Numbered from the stretch's first letter, positions 19,203 through 28,725 are shown. The stretch is DNA of 64,000 bases from Colwellia sp. (GCA_013215295.1 JABSOZ010000003.1:496001-560000), one strand, 5' to 3'. A program made the numbers and translations. The notes: generated by a model from the sequence alone, not told the origin.

Positions 19203-20045
19203 ATGAATGATCAAGCAAGTGGCTTAAGAAAAATGCAAAATTCTGAACAAATAAAAGTCATCGCGGTATCTGGAGGTAAAGGCGGAGTAGGTAAAACTAA
19301 TGTTTCGCTCAACACCGCCATCGCTTTAGGTCAGCTCGGAAAAAGAGTCTTAGTTTTAGATGCCGATTTAGGTCTAGCTAACGTAGATGTAATGCTCGGT
19401 TTACGTGTTAAACGCAATCTTTCTCATGTTCTTTCCGGAGAATGTGAATTAGACGATATTATTGTTGAAGGTCCTGCGGGTATCAACATTATTCCTGCTA
19501 CGTCAGGAACACAGTCGATGGTAGACTTAACCCCTGCTGAACATGCTGGATTAATACGCGCTTTTAGTGATATGCAGACTAAATTTGATGTACTTATTGT
19601 TGATACAGCTGCTGGTATTTCCGATATGGTATTAAGCTTCTGTCGAGCCTCACAAGATGTGATGTTAGTCGTTTGTGATGAACCAACCTCAATTACTGAT
19701 TGTTACGCCCTAATGAAACTATTAAGTCGTGATCATGGTGTCTTCAAATTCAAAGTTGTTGCAAATATGGTACGTAGTCCAAAAGAAGGGCAGCAATTAT
19801 TTGGTAAACTTTCTAAAGTAGCGGATCGATTTTTGGATGTGGCACTAGAACTTGTTGCTGTGATACCTTTTGATGAAAATATCAGGAAATCAGTAAGAAA
19901 ACAACAAGCTATTGTTGAAGCATATCCAAAATCACCCGCATCTGTTGCGATCAAATCTCTTGCAGAAAATCTCATTAGGTGGCCGGTTCCTAAACAACCT
20001 TCAGGGCATTTAGAGTTTTTTATTGAACAACTGTTAGATCATTAA
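19203..20045 (+). CDS. flhG: FlhG/FleN MinD-like ATPase, flagellar number control
   Basis: FlhG is a ParA/MinD-family ATPase that limits flagellar number, acting on FlhF, on FliM-FliN assembly and on the FlrA/FleQ master regulator. The deviant Walker A GGKGGVGKT lies at about residues 24-32. LDADLGLANVDVMLGL and VDTAAGISDMVLSF follow, and a C-terminal amphipathic membrane-targeting helix probably ends the protein (LEFFIEQLLD). The 280-residue length is normal. Its own promoter was not found in the 112-base gap after flhF. Confidence 0.95.
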   Translation: MNDQASGLRKMQNSEQIKVIAVSGGKGGVGKTNVSLNTAIALGQLGKRVLVLDADLGLANVDVMLGLRVKRNLSHVLSGECELDDIIVEGPAGINIIPATSGTQSMVDLTPAEHAGLIRAFSDMQTKFDVLIVDTAAGISDMVLSFCRASQDVMLVVCDEPTSITDCYALMKLLSRDHGVFKFKVVANMVRSPKEGQQLFGKLSKVADRFLDVALELVAVIPFDENIRKSVRKQQAIVEAYPKSPASVAIKSLAENLIRWPVPKQPSGHLEFFIEQLLDH

Positions 20046-20119
20046 CAATCATTAGAACTAGCTAAGAGTACTTTCTTGAAGTGCTTAATTTTCACATAAT
20101 AATTAACGAGTGAGCGATA

Positions 20120-20839
20120 GTGGTAAAACCAAATGCTTACAGTATTCAAACTGATAAAGCTGCAATTATTTCGCAGCACACAGTTTTAGTTAAACGAATC
20201 GCTTATCACTTATTAGCAAGATTGCCTGCGAGTGTGCAGGTTGATGATCTTATTCAATCAGGAATGATTGGTCTTCTCGAAGCTTCTAATAATTTTGATC
20301 ACAGTAAAGGAGCAAGTTTTGAAACCTTTGCTGGCATTCGGATTCGTGGTGCTATGCTTGATGAAATACGCCGCGGAGACTGGACTCCCCGTTCAGTTCA
20401 TAAGAATAGTCGCATGGTCAGCGAAGCCATAAAAACGCTTGAAGCAGACTTAGGACGTGATGTAACTGATATTGAAGTTGCTGAAAAACTTGATATTTCG
20501 TTAAATGACTACCATCATATCCTTAGTGAGGTAAGTACTGGTAAAATAATCGGTATAGAAGATCTTAGTGTTGGTGAAGGCTCTCTATCGAAGTTGGAAG
20601 ATGTTAATAATAACGATCCCTATGATAATATTGAAAAAATAGTTTTTAAAAAATCGTTATCAGAGTGCATTTCCACTTTACCCGAACGCGAAGCTCTAGT
20701 ACTGTCACTATATTACGATGAAGAGTTAAATCTTCGTGAAATTGGCCAAGTGCTCGATGTAAGTGAGTCCCGTGTTAGCCAAATTCATAGTCAAGCGATG
20801 CATAGGTTAAAAGGACGTATGCAATCTTGGCAAAGTTAA
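20120..20839 (+). CDS. fliA: FliA RNA polymerase sigma-28 factor
   Basis: FliA directs transcription of late flagellar genes and is held inactive by FlgM until the hook is finished. The GTG-started 239-residue protein has region 2 (LARLPASVQVDDLIQSGMIGLLEA and FETFAGIRIRGAMLDEIRRGDW), region 3 (RDVTDIEVAEKLDISLNDYHH) and region 4 with helix-turn-helix (NLREIGQVLDVSESRVSQIHSQAMHRLK). The placement after flhG and before cheY is standard. A 10-base tandem duplication (AAAGTTAAGT twice) spans its stop codon. Confidence 0.97.
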   Translation: MVKPNAYSIQTDKAAIISQHTVLVKRIAYHLLARLPASVQVDDLIQSGMIGLLEASNNFDHSKGASFETFAGIRIRGAMLDEIRRGDWTPRSVHKNSRMVSEAIKTLEADLGRDVTDIEVAEKLDISLNDYHHILSEVSTGKIIGIEDLSVGEGSLSKLEDVNNNDPYDNIEKIVFKKSLSECISTLPEREALVLSLYYDEELNLREIGQVLDVSESRVSQIHSQAMHRLKGRMQSWQS

Positions 20840-20900
20840 GTAAAGTTAAGTAGAATATAAATATAATTCGATTTTTAAAATGTTCTCACCGGAGGGTGCC

Positions 20901-21284
20901 TTGGATAAAAATATGAAAGTTCTTGTCGTTGATGATTTTTCAACCATGAGACGTATCGTGAAAAACTTGTTACGGGATTTAGGCTTTACTAACATTTCTG
21001 AAGCAGATGATGGAAGTACTGCTTTACCAATGTTAAAGGAAGGTTCTTTTGATTTTGTTGTAACTGACTGGAATATGCCTGGTATGCAAGGTATTGATTT
21101 GCTAAAAGCAATTCGTGCTGACGCAAATCTATCCCATATTCCTGTATTACTCATCACTGCCGAAGCAAAGAAAGAACAAATTGTGATGGCAGCTCAAGCA
21201 GGCGTTAATGGTTATATTGTTAAACCATTCACTGCAGCAACGTTAAGCGCTAAATTAGATAAAATATTTGAACGTTTAGGATAA
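20901..21284 (+). CDS. cheY: CheY chemotaxis response regulator
   Basis: CheY is the diffusible single-domain response regulator that, when phosphorylated by CheA, binds FliM and changes rotation. The ORF track starts at ATG 20880, but a perfect GGAGG site at 20891-20895 sits five bases before an in-frame TTG at 20901. That TTG gives [18 protein letters not shown], the usual CheY N-terminus, so it is the chosen start. The phospho-acceptor Asp is in [11 protein letters not shown]; Thr in [11 protein letters not shown] and Lys in GYIVKPFT complete the active site. Confidence 0.95.
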   Translation: MDKNMKVLVVDDFSTMRRIVKNLLRDLGFTNISEADDGSTALPMLKEGSFDFVVTDWNMPGMQGIDLLKAIRADANLSHIPVLLITAEAKKEQIVMAAQAGVNGYIVKPFTAATLSAKLDKIFERLG

Positions 21285-21332
21285 CTCTTTAGTTAGATAG
21301 ATAATTAATTGAGCTAAACATGAGGTTGTTTC

Positions 21333-22076
21333 ATGAGTGTGGATACAGGTGTGCATGTTTCTTTAGAAGAAGCGAAATTGTTGGTCGAGTATTTAGAAAC
21401 TGGTCAACAAGAAAAGGCAGACGAATTAATAGCAGAAATTCAAAATCCAATTAATTCAGAGTTGTTTGCAGAAATAGGCAAGCTAACACGCCAGTTACAT
21501 GATTCATTAAATAATTTTCAATTAGACTCTCGGTTGAGTGATTTAGCGACAGCTGATATTCCCGATGCTAAAGAGCGTCTAAACTATGTTATTACTCGTA
21601 CGGAAGAAGCAGCAAATAAAACAATGGATGCAGTTGAATCTATTTTTCCTGTTGTTGACACCATACAAAAGCAAATAAAAGCAGTTAATCCGTTATGGCA
21701 AAAATTAATGCATAATAAATTGGATTTACCTGAATTTAAAAGCTTATGCATTGATATAGATATACTATTAAAAACGACGGACAAAGAATCGGTGCGTATG
21801 CATGATTTAATGACTGATGTTTTAATGGCACAAGATTTTCAAGATTTAACCGGACAAGTTATTCGTAAAGTTATTGATCTAGTTCGTGAAGTAGAAGATA
21901 GCTTAATTGGCATGTTAACCGCTTTTGGTATTTCGCCTGAAAGTAGTTCAGAGCCAAGTAAACCCAAATTTGGTGAAAACTTAGTTGAAGGTCCGATCGT
22001 TAATGCAGCACAACGTGATGATGTTGTCGCTGATCAAGATGATGTCGATGACCTTTTATCAAGTTTAGGATTTTAA
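21333..22076 (+). CDS. cheZ: CheZ CheY-P phosphatase
   Basis: CheZ removes phosphate from CheY-P and sets signal decay. The 247-residue product is mostly long helices. The catalytic stretch VLMAQDFQDLTGQVIRKVIDLV, with the essential Gln in DFQDLTGQ, lies at about residues 164-187. The C-terminus ends DQDDVDDLLSSLGF, the CheY-binding peptide. The linker before it is Ser/Pro-rich. It sits between cheY and cheA as in related flagellar clusters. Confidence 0.97.
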   Translation: MSVDTGVHVSLEEAKLLVEYLETGQQEKADELIAEIQNPINSELFAEIGKLTRQLHDSLNNFQLDSRLSDLATADIPDAKERLNYVITRTEEAANKTMDAVESIFPVVDTIQKQIKAVNPLWQKLMHNKLDLPEFKSLCIDIDILLKTTDKESVRMHDLMTDVLMAQDFQDLTGQVIRKVIDLVREVEDSLIGMLTAFGISPESSSEPSKPKFGENLVEGPIVNAAQRDDVVADQDDVDDLLSSLGF

Positions 22077-22089
22077 TAGGAGTTGCTGG

Positions 22090-24189
22090 ATGTCATTTGA
22101 GCAAGATGAAGAGATTCTTCAGGATTTTTTAATTGAAGCTGGAGAAATACTTGAAACGCTTTCGGAACAACTTGTAGAACTTGAAAACGACCCTGATAAT
22201 GCTGAATTATTAAATGCTATATTTAGAGGATTTCACACAGTTAAAGGTGGAGCAGGATTTTTAGCACTACATAATTTAGTTGATGTTTGTCATGGAGCAG
22301 AGAACATTTTCGATCTGTTACGTACCAAGCAACGTAGTGTAAATGCAAGTTTGATGGATGTTATTTTACAAGCACTTGATATTATCAATGAGATGTTTGT
22401 ACAAGTTCAAAATGGTGAACAACTTGATAAAGCTGATGCTACGTTACTTGCAGAGCTTGAGCGTTTAAGTCAACCTGAAGGGAAAGAAGAAGTTTCAGAA
22501 CCTGTTATTGTTGGATCTTTAGCAGCGACGGCTGGAGCATCTAATGATGAAATGTCAGAAGATGACTTTGAACGTCTCCTCGACGAACTTCATGGCAGTG
22601 GTGGAACTGCTTCAGTTCAAACACCTGTACAAAAAACTGAGGTGATATCCTCAGACAGCAATGATATATCAGACGACGAATTTGAATCTTTACTCGACGA
22701 ACTTCATGGACAAGGTGCATTTTCACCTGAAGTCGCGTCCAATACTTCAAATAACCCATCCTCGTCTAATCGTGCATCATCTGATGAAATAAGTGATGAT
22801 GATTTTGAAGCTTTATTGGATGAGTTACATGGTCAAGGACAAGCCCCGAAATTATCTGTATCCCCTGTGCCAACTGCGCCTAAAGCACCTCCCGTTCAAC
22901 CTGTAGCGAAAACAACTGCCCCGGTTCAACCTATAGCTAAAGCTAAAACACCAGTTAAAAAGCCGGTTAAAGAAAAAACGCCAGCTAAACCAGTGCAGGG
23001 TGAAACTACTGTAAGGGTTGATACAAAACGTCTAGACCAGATAATGAATATGGTCGGCGAACTTGTCTTAGTAAGAAATCGCCTAACAAGCTTAGGTTTG
23101 ACTAAAGATGATGAAGATTTAACAAAAGCAGTTTCTAACCTTGATGCGGTAACAACTGATTTACAAGGTGCGGTAATGAAAACCCGCATGCAACCTATCA
23201 AGAAAGTTTTTGGGCGTTTCCCTCGAGTTGTTCGAGATTTAGCGCGCAGTTTAAATAAAGAAATTAGACTAGAACTTATAGGTGAAGAAACAGATTTAGA
23301 TAAAAACTTAGTTGAGGCACTAGCTGATCCTTTAGTGCATTTAGTGCGAAATTCTGTTGATCATGGCATTGAAGCTCCAGATAAACGCGAATCTATGGGG
23401 AAACCCAGAGAAGGTGTCGTTATTCTTTCTGCTTCACAAGAAGGTGACCATATATTGCTAACCATCAAAGATGATGGCGCAGGAATGAATGCTGAAAAAC
23501 TAAAAGAAATTGCAATTGAACGTGGTGTTCTCGATGTTGATTCAGCAGCGAGAATGTCAGACAAAGAAGCTTTTAGTTTGATTTTTGCACCGGGTTTTTC
23601 TACTAAAACGGAAATATCTGAAGTTTCAGGCCGCGGTGTCGGCATGGATGTTGTGAAAACCAAAATCACACAGTTAAATGGTACGGTAAGTATAGATTCT
23701 GAAATGGGTGTGGGTACAGTCTTAGAGATTAAAGTACCACTAACATTAGCAATTTTACCGACATTAATGGTCGTTGTTGGAAAGCAGACATTTGCATTGC
23801 CGCTTGCGGGCGTTAATGAAATCTTCCACCTTGATCTAACCAAAACCAATCTTGTGGATGGACAATTAACGATAATTGTACGTGAAAAAGCTATCCCACT
23901 ATTTTATTTAGATCAGTGGTTAGTTCGTGATTATGTTGAGAAGAAAAGAGAGAAAGGACACGTTGTAATCGTTCAATTAGGTAATCAGCAAGTTGGTTTT
24001 GTTGTTGATAGCTTGATAGGTCAGGAAGAAGTTGTCATTAAGCCACTTGACCGACTATTACATGGCACACCAGGTATGGCAGGTGCCACAATTACAAGTG
24101 ATGGTGGCATTGCGCTAATTGTTGACGTACCTAACATGCTTAAATTTTACACAAAGAAATCTTTTGCTAATAAAAAATTACGCTCTTAA
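22090..24189 (+). CDS. cheA: CheA chemotaxis histidine kinase with three acidic docking-like repeats
   Basis: CheA is the kinase that links receptors to CheY and CheB. P1 (HPt) carries the phosphorylated His49 in FHTVKGGAGF. P3 begins near residue 308 (VDTKRLDQIMNMVGELVLVRNR). P4 shows the N box (HLVRNSVDHGIE, about residue 414), DDGAGM and GRGVGMDVVK. P5 is a CheW-like domain at the C-terminus. Between P1 and P3 no P2-like fold is evident; instead residues 150-250 contain three copies of a motif (DDFERLLDELHG, DEFESLLDELHG, DDFEALLDELHG) with Phe at 160, 198 and 239. A Pro/Lys/Ala-rich linker follows. The 699-residue length is within range. Confidence 0.97.
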   Translation: MSFEQDEEILQDFLIEAGEILETLSEQLVELENDPDNAELLNAIFRGFHTVKGGAGFLALHNLVDVCHGAENIFDLLRTKQRSVNASLMDVILQALDIINEMFVQVQNGEQLDKADATLLAELERLSQPEGKEEVSEPVIVGSLAATAGASNDEMSEDDFERLLDELHGSGGTASVQTPVQKTEVISSDSNDISDDEFESLLDELHGQGAFSPEVASNTSNNPSSSNRASSDEISDDDFEALLDELHGQGQAPKLSVSPVPTAPKAPPVQPVAKTTAPVQPIAKAKTPVKKPVKEKTPAKPVQGETTVRVDTKRLDQIMNMVGELVLVRNRLTSLGLTKDDEDLTKAVSNLDAVTTDLQGAVMKTRMQPIKKVFGRFPRVVRDLARSLNKEIRLELIGEETDLDKNLVEALADPLVHLVRNSVDHGIEAPDKRESMGKPREGVVILSASQEGDHILLTIKDDGAGMNAEKLKEIAIERGVLDVDSAARMSDKEAFSLIFAPGFSTKTEISEVSGRGVGMDVVKTKITQLNGTVSIDSEMGVGTVLEIKVPLTLAILPTLMVVVGKQTFALPLAGVNEIFHLDLTKTNLVDGQLTIIVREKAIPLFYLDQWLVRDYVEKKREKGHVVIVQLGNQQVGFVVDSLIGQEEVVIKPLDRLLHGTPGMAGATITSDGGIALIVDVPNMLKFYTKKSFANKKLRS

Positions 24190-24197
24190 CGCATAAT

Positions 24198-24228
24198 AAA
24201 ACCCTATTACGTATTCATAGGTTTTTTT
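24198..24228 (+). terminator. Weak hairpin with T run after cheA
   Basis: AAACCCTAT and ATAGGTTT can pair with one bulged C, followed by seven T residues. It lies in the 66-base gap before cheB. It may be a partial terminator that lowers expression of downstream genes; the stem is weak. Confidence 0.4.
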
Positions 24229-24255
24229 AACTCATAAAAACAAAAGAGATAATAA

Positions 24256-25416
24256 ATGCCCTATAAGGTGTTGGTTGTTGATGACTCGAGCTTTTTTAGA
24301 CGTCGAGTTACGGATATTTTAAATAAAGATCCGAACCTTACCGTTATTGATGTTGCTATAAACGGCAAAGATGCTGTTGAAAAGGCTATATCTTTAAAGC
24401 CTGACGTCATCACTATGGATATTGAAATGCCATTACTTAATGGTATTGAAGCAGTGAAGCAAATAATGGCCAAAGCGCCAACTTCTATCTTAATGTTTTC
24501 ATCGTTAACCCATCAAGGTGCAAATGCAACATTAGAAGCTCTAGAAGCTGGAGCGCTTGATTTTTTACCGAAAAAATTTAGTGAAATAGCTAAGACAACT
24601 GATGATGCAGGAAGTGTGCTCCGTCAGCGTGTTGTTGAGTTAGCAAAAACTAAAGGTTCGCTGAGAAGACAGTCCGTGTCGCGAGTTCAATCGTCAGCGA
24701 GAACAGCGACTTCAACCGCGACTAAATCAATAAATAAATTCGATAAACAACCTAGAACCTCACTGCGTTCTGACAGAGTTGAGACTGCACATATTGAAAA
24801 GATCAGCAGTCAAGCGGTAAAAAGAAGTTCAGGCAAAAACTATCAACTGCTTGCCATTGGAACTTCTACAGGGGGACCAATTGCATTACAAAAAATATTG
24901 ACGCAATTACCAGCGGACTTTCCGTTACCCATTATTTTAATACAACATATGCCAGCCGCTTTTACTTTTGCATTTGCAAATCGTTTAAACTCTTTGTGTA
25001 AAATTAACGTAAAAGAAGCTGAGCATGGTGATATTTTACAGCCGGGCTGCGCATACCTTGCACCTGGTGGTCGTCAAATGATTATTGATGGTACTGCTAA
25101 TTTAGCTAAGTTGAAAATTATTGAGGATAACTCTGAAAAAATAGCATTTAAACCAAGTGTGGATGTGAGTTTTGGGTCTGCAGCTAAAATATTTGGTGGT
25201 TCAGTGCTTGGCGTTATATTAACTGGAATGGGATCAGATGGCAGGGAAGGTGCTCGAATGTTAAAAGGTAAAGGGGCAACAATATGGGCACAAGATGAAG
25301 CCTCGTGTGTTGTTTATGGAATGCCACAAGCCGTTACTGTTGCAGGTATTTCAGTATTATCTTTAGCACTGGAAGATGTTAGCCCAAGTATTGTGAAGGA
25401 AGTTGATGATGGATAA
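24256..25416 (+). CDS. cheB: CheB receptor-modification methylesterase
   Basis: CheB demethylates (and deamidates) chemoreceptors and is activated by CheA phosphorylation. The N-terminal receiver domain has the phospho-Asp in [13 protein letters not shown] at about residue 57. A basic Ser/Arg/Thr-rich linker runs from about residue 130 to 190. The catalytic domain shows Ser in GTSTGGP, His in LIQHMPAAF and Asp in [10 protein letters not shown]. No cheR is in the window. The stop overlaps the motC start. Confidence 0.97.
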   Translation: MPYKVLVVDDSSFFRRRVTDILNKDPNLTVIDVAINGKDAVEKAISLKPDVITMDIEMPLLNGIEAVKQIMAKAPTSILMFSSLTHQGANATLEALEAGALDFLPKKFSEIAKTTDDAGSVLRQRVVELAKTKGSLRRQSVSRVQSSARTATSTATKSINKFDKQPRTSLRSDRVETAHIEKISSQAVKRSSGKNYQLLAIGTSTGGPIALQKILTQLPADFPLPIILIQHMPAAFTFAFANRLNSLCKINVKEAEHGDILQPGCAYLAPGGRQMIIDGTANLAKLKIIEDNSEKIAFKPSVDVSFGSAAKIFGGSVLGVILTGMGSDGREGARMLKGKGATIWAQDEASCVVYGMPQAVTVAGISVLSLALEDVSPSIVKEVDDG

Positions 25417-26155
25417 GTTAACGATAGCAGGCTTATTCGTAGCAATTTTCGCTATTTATTTAGGTTTTATTCTTGATGGTGGCTCACTTAATGCTCTATT
25501 CGAATTACCTGCATTTATCATTGTTTTTGGTGGTACGTTAGGTGCTGTAATGTTGCAGTCATCGTCATCGCAATTCTTACATGCTTTGTCTTTATTGAAA
25601 TGGGTGTTTTTTCCTCCTAAATATGATATCGATCAGGGTATTGCCTCAATAGTATATTGGTCAGAAAAAGCGCGTGAATCAGGATATTTATCTCTCGAGA
25701 ATATTGCTCAAGAAGAACAGGACTTCTACACAAATAAAGGCCTTAATTTGTTAGTCGACGGTATAGAAATTGATAACTTGCGTGTATCTTTAGAATTAGA
25801 TTTAGATTTGTATCGAGAGCATAATTTGAGGTCTGCTCATGTTTTTGAATCTATGGGGGGATATAGTCCTACAATTGGTATTTTAGGTGCAGTATTAGGT
25901 TTAATTCATGCAATGAGTAACCTAACAGACCCAATATTACTAGGGCAAGGTATTGCGACTGCTTTTATTGCTACGATTTATGGTGTTGGTTTTGCTAATT
26001 TACTTTATTTGCCTATAGCAAATAAAATTAAGGCAATTATTCATCAACAAACTATGTATCGTGAAATGATTGCAGAAGGTCTTATTTCTATCGCATTAGC
26101 CGAAAATCCACATGCCATCGAAAATAAGTTGTCTGCCTTTCGGTTAGAGCAATGA
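25409..26155 (+). CDS. motC: MotC-type (MotA-family) flagellar stator protein
   Basis: This is the four-helix stator subunit that conducts ions with its MotB-type partner and pushes on FliG. The helix pairs are [19 protein letters not shown] with [17 protein letters not shown] near the N-terminus, and [19 protein letters not shown] with [24 protein letters not shown] near the C-terminus. The track ORF begins at TTG 25403; an AGGAAG site six bases before ATG 25409 supports MDKLTIAG, inside the end of cheB. Position between cheB and the parC gene matches motC of Pseudomonas-type clusters, as distinct from a separate motAB pair elsewhere. Confidence 0.9.
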   Translation: MDKLTIAGLFVAIFAIYLGFILDGGSLNALFELPAFIIVFGGTLGAVMLQSSSSQFLHALSLLKWVFFPPKYDIDQGIASIVYWSEKARESGYLSLENIAQEEQDFYTNKGLNLLVDGIEIDNLRVSLELDLDLYREHNLRSAHVFESMGGYSPTIGILGAVLGLIHAMSNLTDPILLGQGIATAFIATIYGVGFANLLYLPIANKIKAIIHQQTMYREMIAEGLISIALAENPHAIENKLSAFRLEQ

Positions 26156-27129
26156 ACCGCTTAAAAAAACGTCGTCATTTTGTTGAACAAGATAATGTGG
26201 ATCGCTGGCTTGTTTCTTATGCTGATTATATGACTTTGCTGTTTGCTTTATTTGTTGTTTTATATGCAATGGCTATGGTGAATGAAGAACCATTTGAAAC
26301 AGCTACAGAATCAATAGGTAAGATTTTTCAAGCGAATGAAGAGTTACCAAAAAATCGCGGTCACGGTGACGACATTCTTGAAGTAAATACTTCTAAAACC
26401 AATAAACGATTATATGGCAATGGAATTTTAGATGTTGCTGGACCAGAATTAGTTGACGGTGAAATCATACTATCCAATATATCAGACAGCGAAGTTGGTA
26501 CAAATTTAACCTCACTAGAGAAAGAGTTACATACAGCATTATATGATTTAATAGAATCAGGTTATGCACAATTACAAATAGATGGTGATTGGCTAGAGAT
26601 AGAATTGAACAGTGGCATGCTTTTTCCTAGTGGCTCATCTTCTGCGACAAAAAATGCGACAACTATATTAGAAGTTATTTATGATGTTATTGGCTCATCT
26701 AGTAATTTTATTCGTGTGAGAGGCTATACTGATAATCAGCCGATTAATACAGAATTTATTACCTCGAATTGGGAATTGTCTGTGTTTAGAGCTACGGCTA
26801 TTTTGAGAGTACTTGAAAATTTGTCCTTAGATCCTGCTCGTATGGCTATTGAAGGATATGGAGAATATTACCCAAAAGAGGATAATCGTACATCTGCAGG
26901 CCGAGCACAAAATCGACGTGTTGTTATAGCCATATCAAAATATGGTCTAGAGAAATTAAATTTACTTGCTACCCCAACTATTAGTGTCAAAGATGTCGAA
27001 GCGATAAAGCAGATTAGTGATGCGAATGACGTACAAGATGATATACGTATTATACGACTTGATAACGGCGGTATTCGCATTACGACCAGAGAAGATGACA
27101 ATAAATCCACTCAGAACAATGATAACTAG
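26152..27129 (+). CDS. motD: MotD-type (MotB/OmpA-family) flagellar stator protein
   Basis: This is the peptidoglycan-anchored stator subunit. The N-terminal membrane helix contains the ion-binding Asp in SYADYMTLLFALFVVLYAM. A plug and linker region follows, and the OmpA-like peptidoglycan-binding domain lies at about residues 165-262 (VRGYTDNQPINTEFITSNWELS, with GRAQNRRVVIAI). A tail of about 55 residues beyond the OmpA domain is acidic and Asn/Asp-rich. It overlaps motC by four bases. Whether it uses protons or sodium cannot be decided from the sequence. Confidence 0.9.
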   Translation: MNRLKKRRHFVEQDNVDRWLVSYADYMTLLFALFVVLYAMAMVNEEPFETATESIGKIFQANEELPKNRGHGDDILEVNTSKTNKRLYGNGILDVAGPELVDGEIILSNISDSEVGTNLTSLEKELHTALYDLIESGYAQLQIDGDWLEIELNSGMLFPSGSSSATKNATTILEVIYDVIGSSSNFIRVRGYTDNQPINTEFITSNWELSVFRATAILRVLENLSLDPARMAIEGYGEYYPKEDNRTSAGRAQNRRVVIAISKYGLEKLNLLATPTISVKDVEAIKQISDANDVQDDIRIIRLDNGGIRITTREDDNKSTQNNDN

Positions 27130-27155
27130 TTAAATAAAATAAGTAGGAAATAAAC

Positions 27156-27929
27156 TTGGTAGTATGGACCGTAGCAAATCAGAAAGGTGGCGTTGGTAAA
27201 ACCACTACAACAATCTCCTTAGGAGGCTTATTAGCAGAGCAGGGCTATAGAGTCTTACTTGTTGATACAGATCCACATGCATCTTTAAGTTATTATTTTG
27301 GCATTGAATCTGAAGATCTTGAATTAAGTGTTTATGATTTATTTGTTCAAGTTTCAAGTAAAGAACAGATAATGCAAAGTTTATGTCCAACGAAATATGA
27401 AAATATAGATATACTGCCGGCAACGATGGGGTTAGCAACTTTAGACCGCTCACTTGGTAATAAGGGTGGAATGGGTCTAGTTTTAAAGAAAGCGATCAAA
27501 AAGTTATCTGGTGAATATGATTATGTTTTGATTGATTGTCCACCTATTTTAGGCGTGCTTATGGTGAATGCTTTAGCAGCATCTGAGCGCATTATAGTTC
27601 CCGTACAAACTGAATTTTTGGCATTGAAAGGCTTAGACCGTATGATGAAAACTATGGATATCATGCAAATTGAGCAAGATAAGCCATTTAAATATACTAT
27701 TGTCCCTACCATGTTTGATAAACGAACTAAGGCTTCATTAATTACGTATAGGAAGTTACAAGAGTTATACGATGACAGTGTTTGGGCAGGTGTAATACCG
27801 GTAGATACTAATTTTAGAAACGCAAGCTATTCATTACAAATTCCATCAGACTATGCACCTTTAACGCGTGGTGTAAGTGCTTATAAAAAATTATTAAGCA
27901 GTTTATTAGAACTTCAAAAATTAGGTTAA
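27156..27929 (+). CDS. parC: ParC-like ParA-family ATPase, chemotaxis array positioning
   Basis: This is a ParA/MinD-family ATPase with an intact deviant Walker A (NQKGGVGKTT at about residues 8-17), VDTDPHASLSYYFGI, and IDCPPILGVLMVNAL. The start is TTG (27156) giving MVVWTVANQKGG. In Vibrio and relatives the equivalent gene encodes ParC, which brings chemosensory arrays to the cell pole; it is unrelated to topoisomerase IV ParC. The assignment comes from its place between the stator genes and the CheW-domain gene. No ParB-like gene follows, so a plasmid-type partition role is unlikely. Confidence 0.88.
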   Translation: MVVWTVANQKGGVGKTTTTISLGGLLAEQGYRVLLVDTDPHASLSYYFGIESEDLELSVYDLFVQVSSKEQIMQSLCPTKYENIDILPATMGLATLDRSLGNKGGMGLVLKKAIKKLSGEYDYVLIDCPPILGVLMVNALAASERIIVPVQTEFLALKGLDRMMKTMDIMQIEQDKPFKYTIVPTMFDKRTKASLITYRKLQELYDDSVWAGVIPVDTNFRNASYSLQIPSDYAPLTRGVSAYKKLLSSLLELQKLG

Positions 27930-27936
27930 ATAACCA

Positions 27937-28725
27937 ATGGCAAAATCACTAGCTGCAAGTAAAAAGCTTATGCAGAATTATTTATCAGAGTTGCTGACCG
28001 AAGAACAGCACGAATCTGAAGTGCCAGTTGCACCCGTAAAAGAAAAAATACAACAACCATTAGAAAAACTGTTACAAAAAGTAGATATTACTGAGAATAT
28101 AGCAGATCCATTAGACGAATCGATTCAAACGGTAAGAAGTTCTGTAAATCAGCAAACAGCAAAAGTTATAAAATCACCCATTAAAGAAATAGTTAAAGAA
28201 AATATCACAATAGATAAACCACTTAAAACCAGAAAAAGTGATCAGCCATTAATTGTTAAACAAGCAAAAGGCTATCGAAGTGGCAGTTTTCAAGCCATGT
28301 TCTTTGATGTTGCTGGTCTAACTATAGCTGTACCATTAATTGAATTAGGTGGAATACATAACGATGATAAAACGACAAGTTTAATGGGTAAACCAGATTG
28401 GTTTACGGGTGTAATGTTACATCGAGATGAAAAAATCAATGTTGTGAATACGGCTTTGTGGGTAATGCCAGAAAAATGTGACGAAAAGTTAAAAAATTCG
28501 CTAAACTATCAATATGTTGTCATGCTCGGTAATAGTCATTGGGGATTGTCAGCTGAAAATTTGGTAGATACAGTGACGTTAGATCAAGAAGATGTAAAAT
28601 GGCTAGATGCGCCGAACAAACGACCTTGGTTAGCAGGTTTAGTCAAAGAACGTATGTGTGCGTTGCTTGATGTTGAATCTTTGATTAAGTTACTTGACGC
28701 AGGCGCAAATATTAACCAAGATTAA
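27937..28725 (+). CDS. parP: ParP-like CheW-domain protein
   Basis: The 262-residue protein has a charged, probably unstructured N-terminal half (residues 1-105) and a C-terminal CheW-like domain (FQAMFFDVAGLTIAVPLIELGGI, then WFTGVMLHRDEKINVVN and VMLGNSHWGLSAENL). ParP in Vibrio joins CheA and receptors to ParC and keeps arrays at the pole. It starts 7 bases after the parC-like gene, so the two are co-translated. The domain is divergent from the CheW encoded next door, which supports a distinct adaptor role. Confidence 0.87.
   Translation: MAKSLAASKKLMQNYLSELLTEEQHESEVPVAPVKEKIQQPLEKLLQKVDITENIADPLDESIQTVRSSVNQQTAKVIKSPIKEIVKENITIDKPLKTRKSDQPLIVKQAKGYRSGSFQAMFFDVAGLTIAVPLIELGGIHNDDKTTSLMGKPDWFTGVMLHRDEKINVVNTALWVMPEKCDEKLKNSLNYQYVVMLGNSHWGLSAENLVDTVTLDQEDVKWLDAPNKRPWLAGLVKERMCALLDVESLIKLLDAGANINQD

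Noticed and set aside
20832-20851. 10-base tandem repeat AAAGTTAAGT at the fliA stop codon
   Set aside because: A two-copy short duplication is probably replication slippage and has no evident role.
20840-20900. Sigma-28 promoter before cheY
   Set aside because: TAAAGTTA occurs but no GCCGATAA-like -10 lies at the right distance; the apparent match comes from a 10-base tandem repeat at the fliA stop.
22780-22990. Frameshift or repeat expansion artefact in cheA linker
   Set aside because: The frame stays open and the three repeats have diverged codons, so they are genuine and not an assembly duplication.
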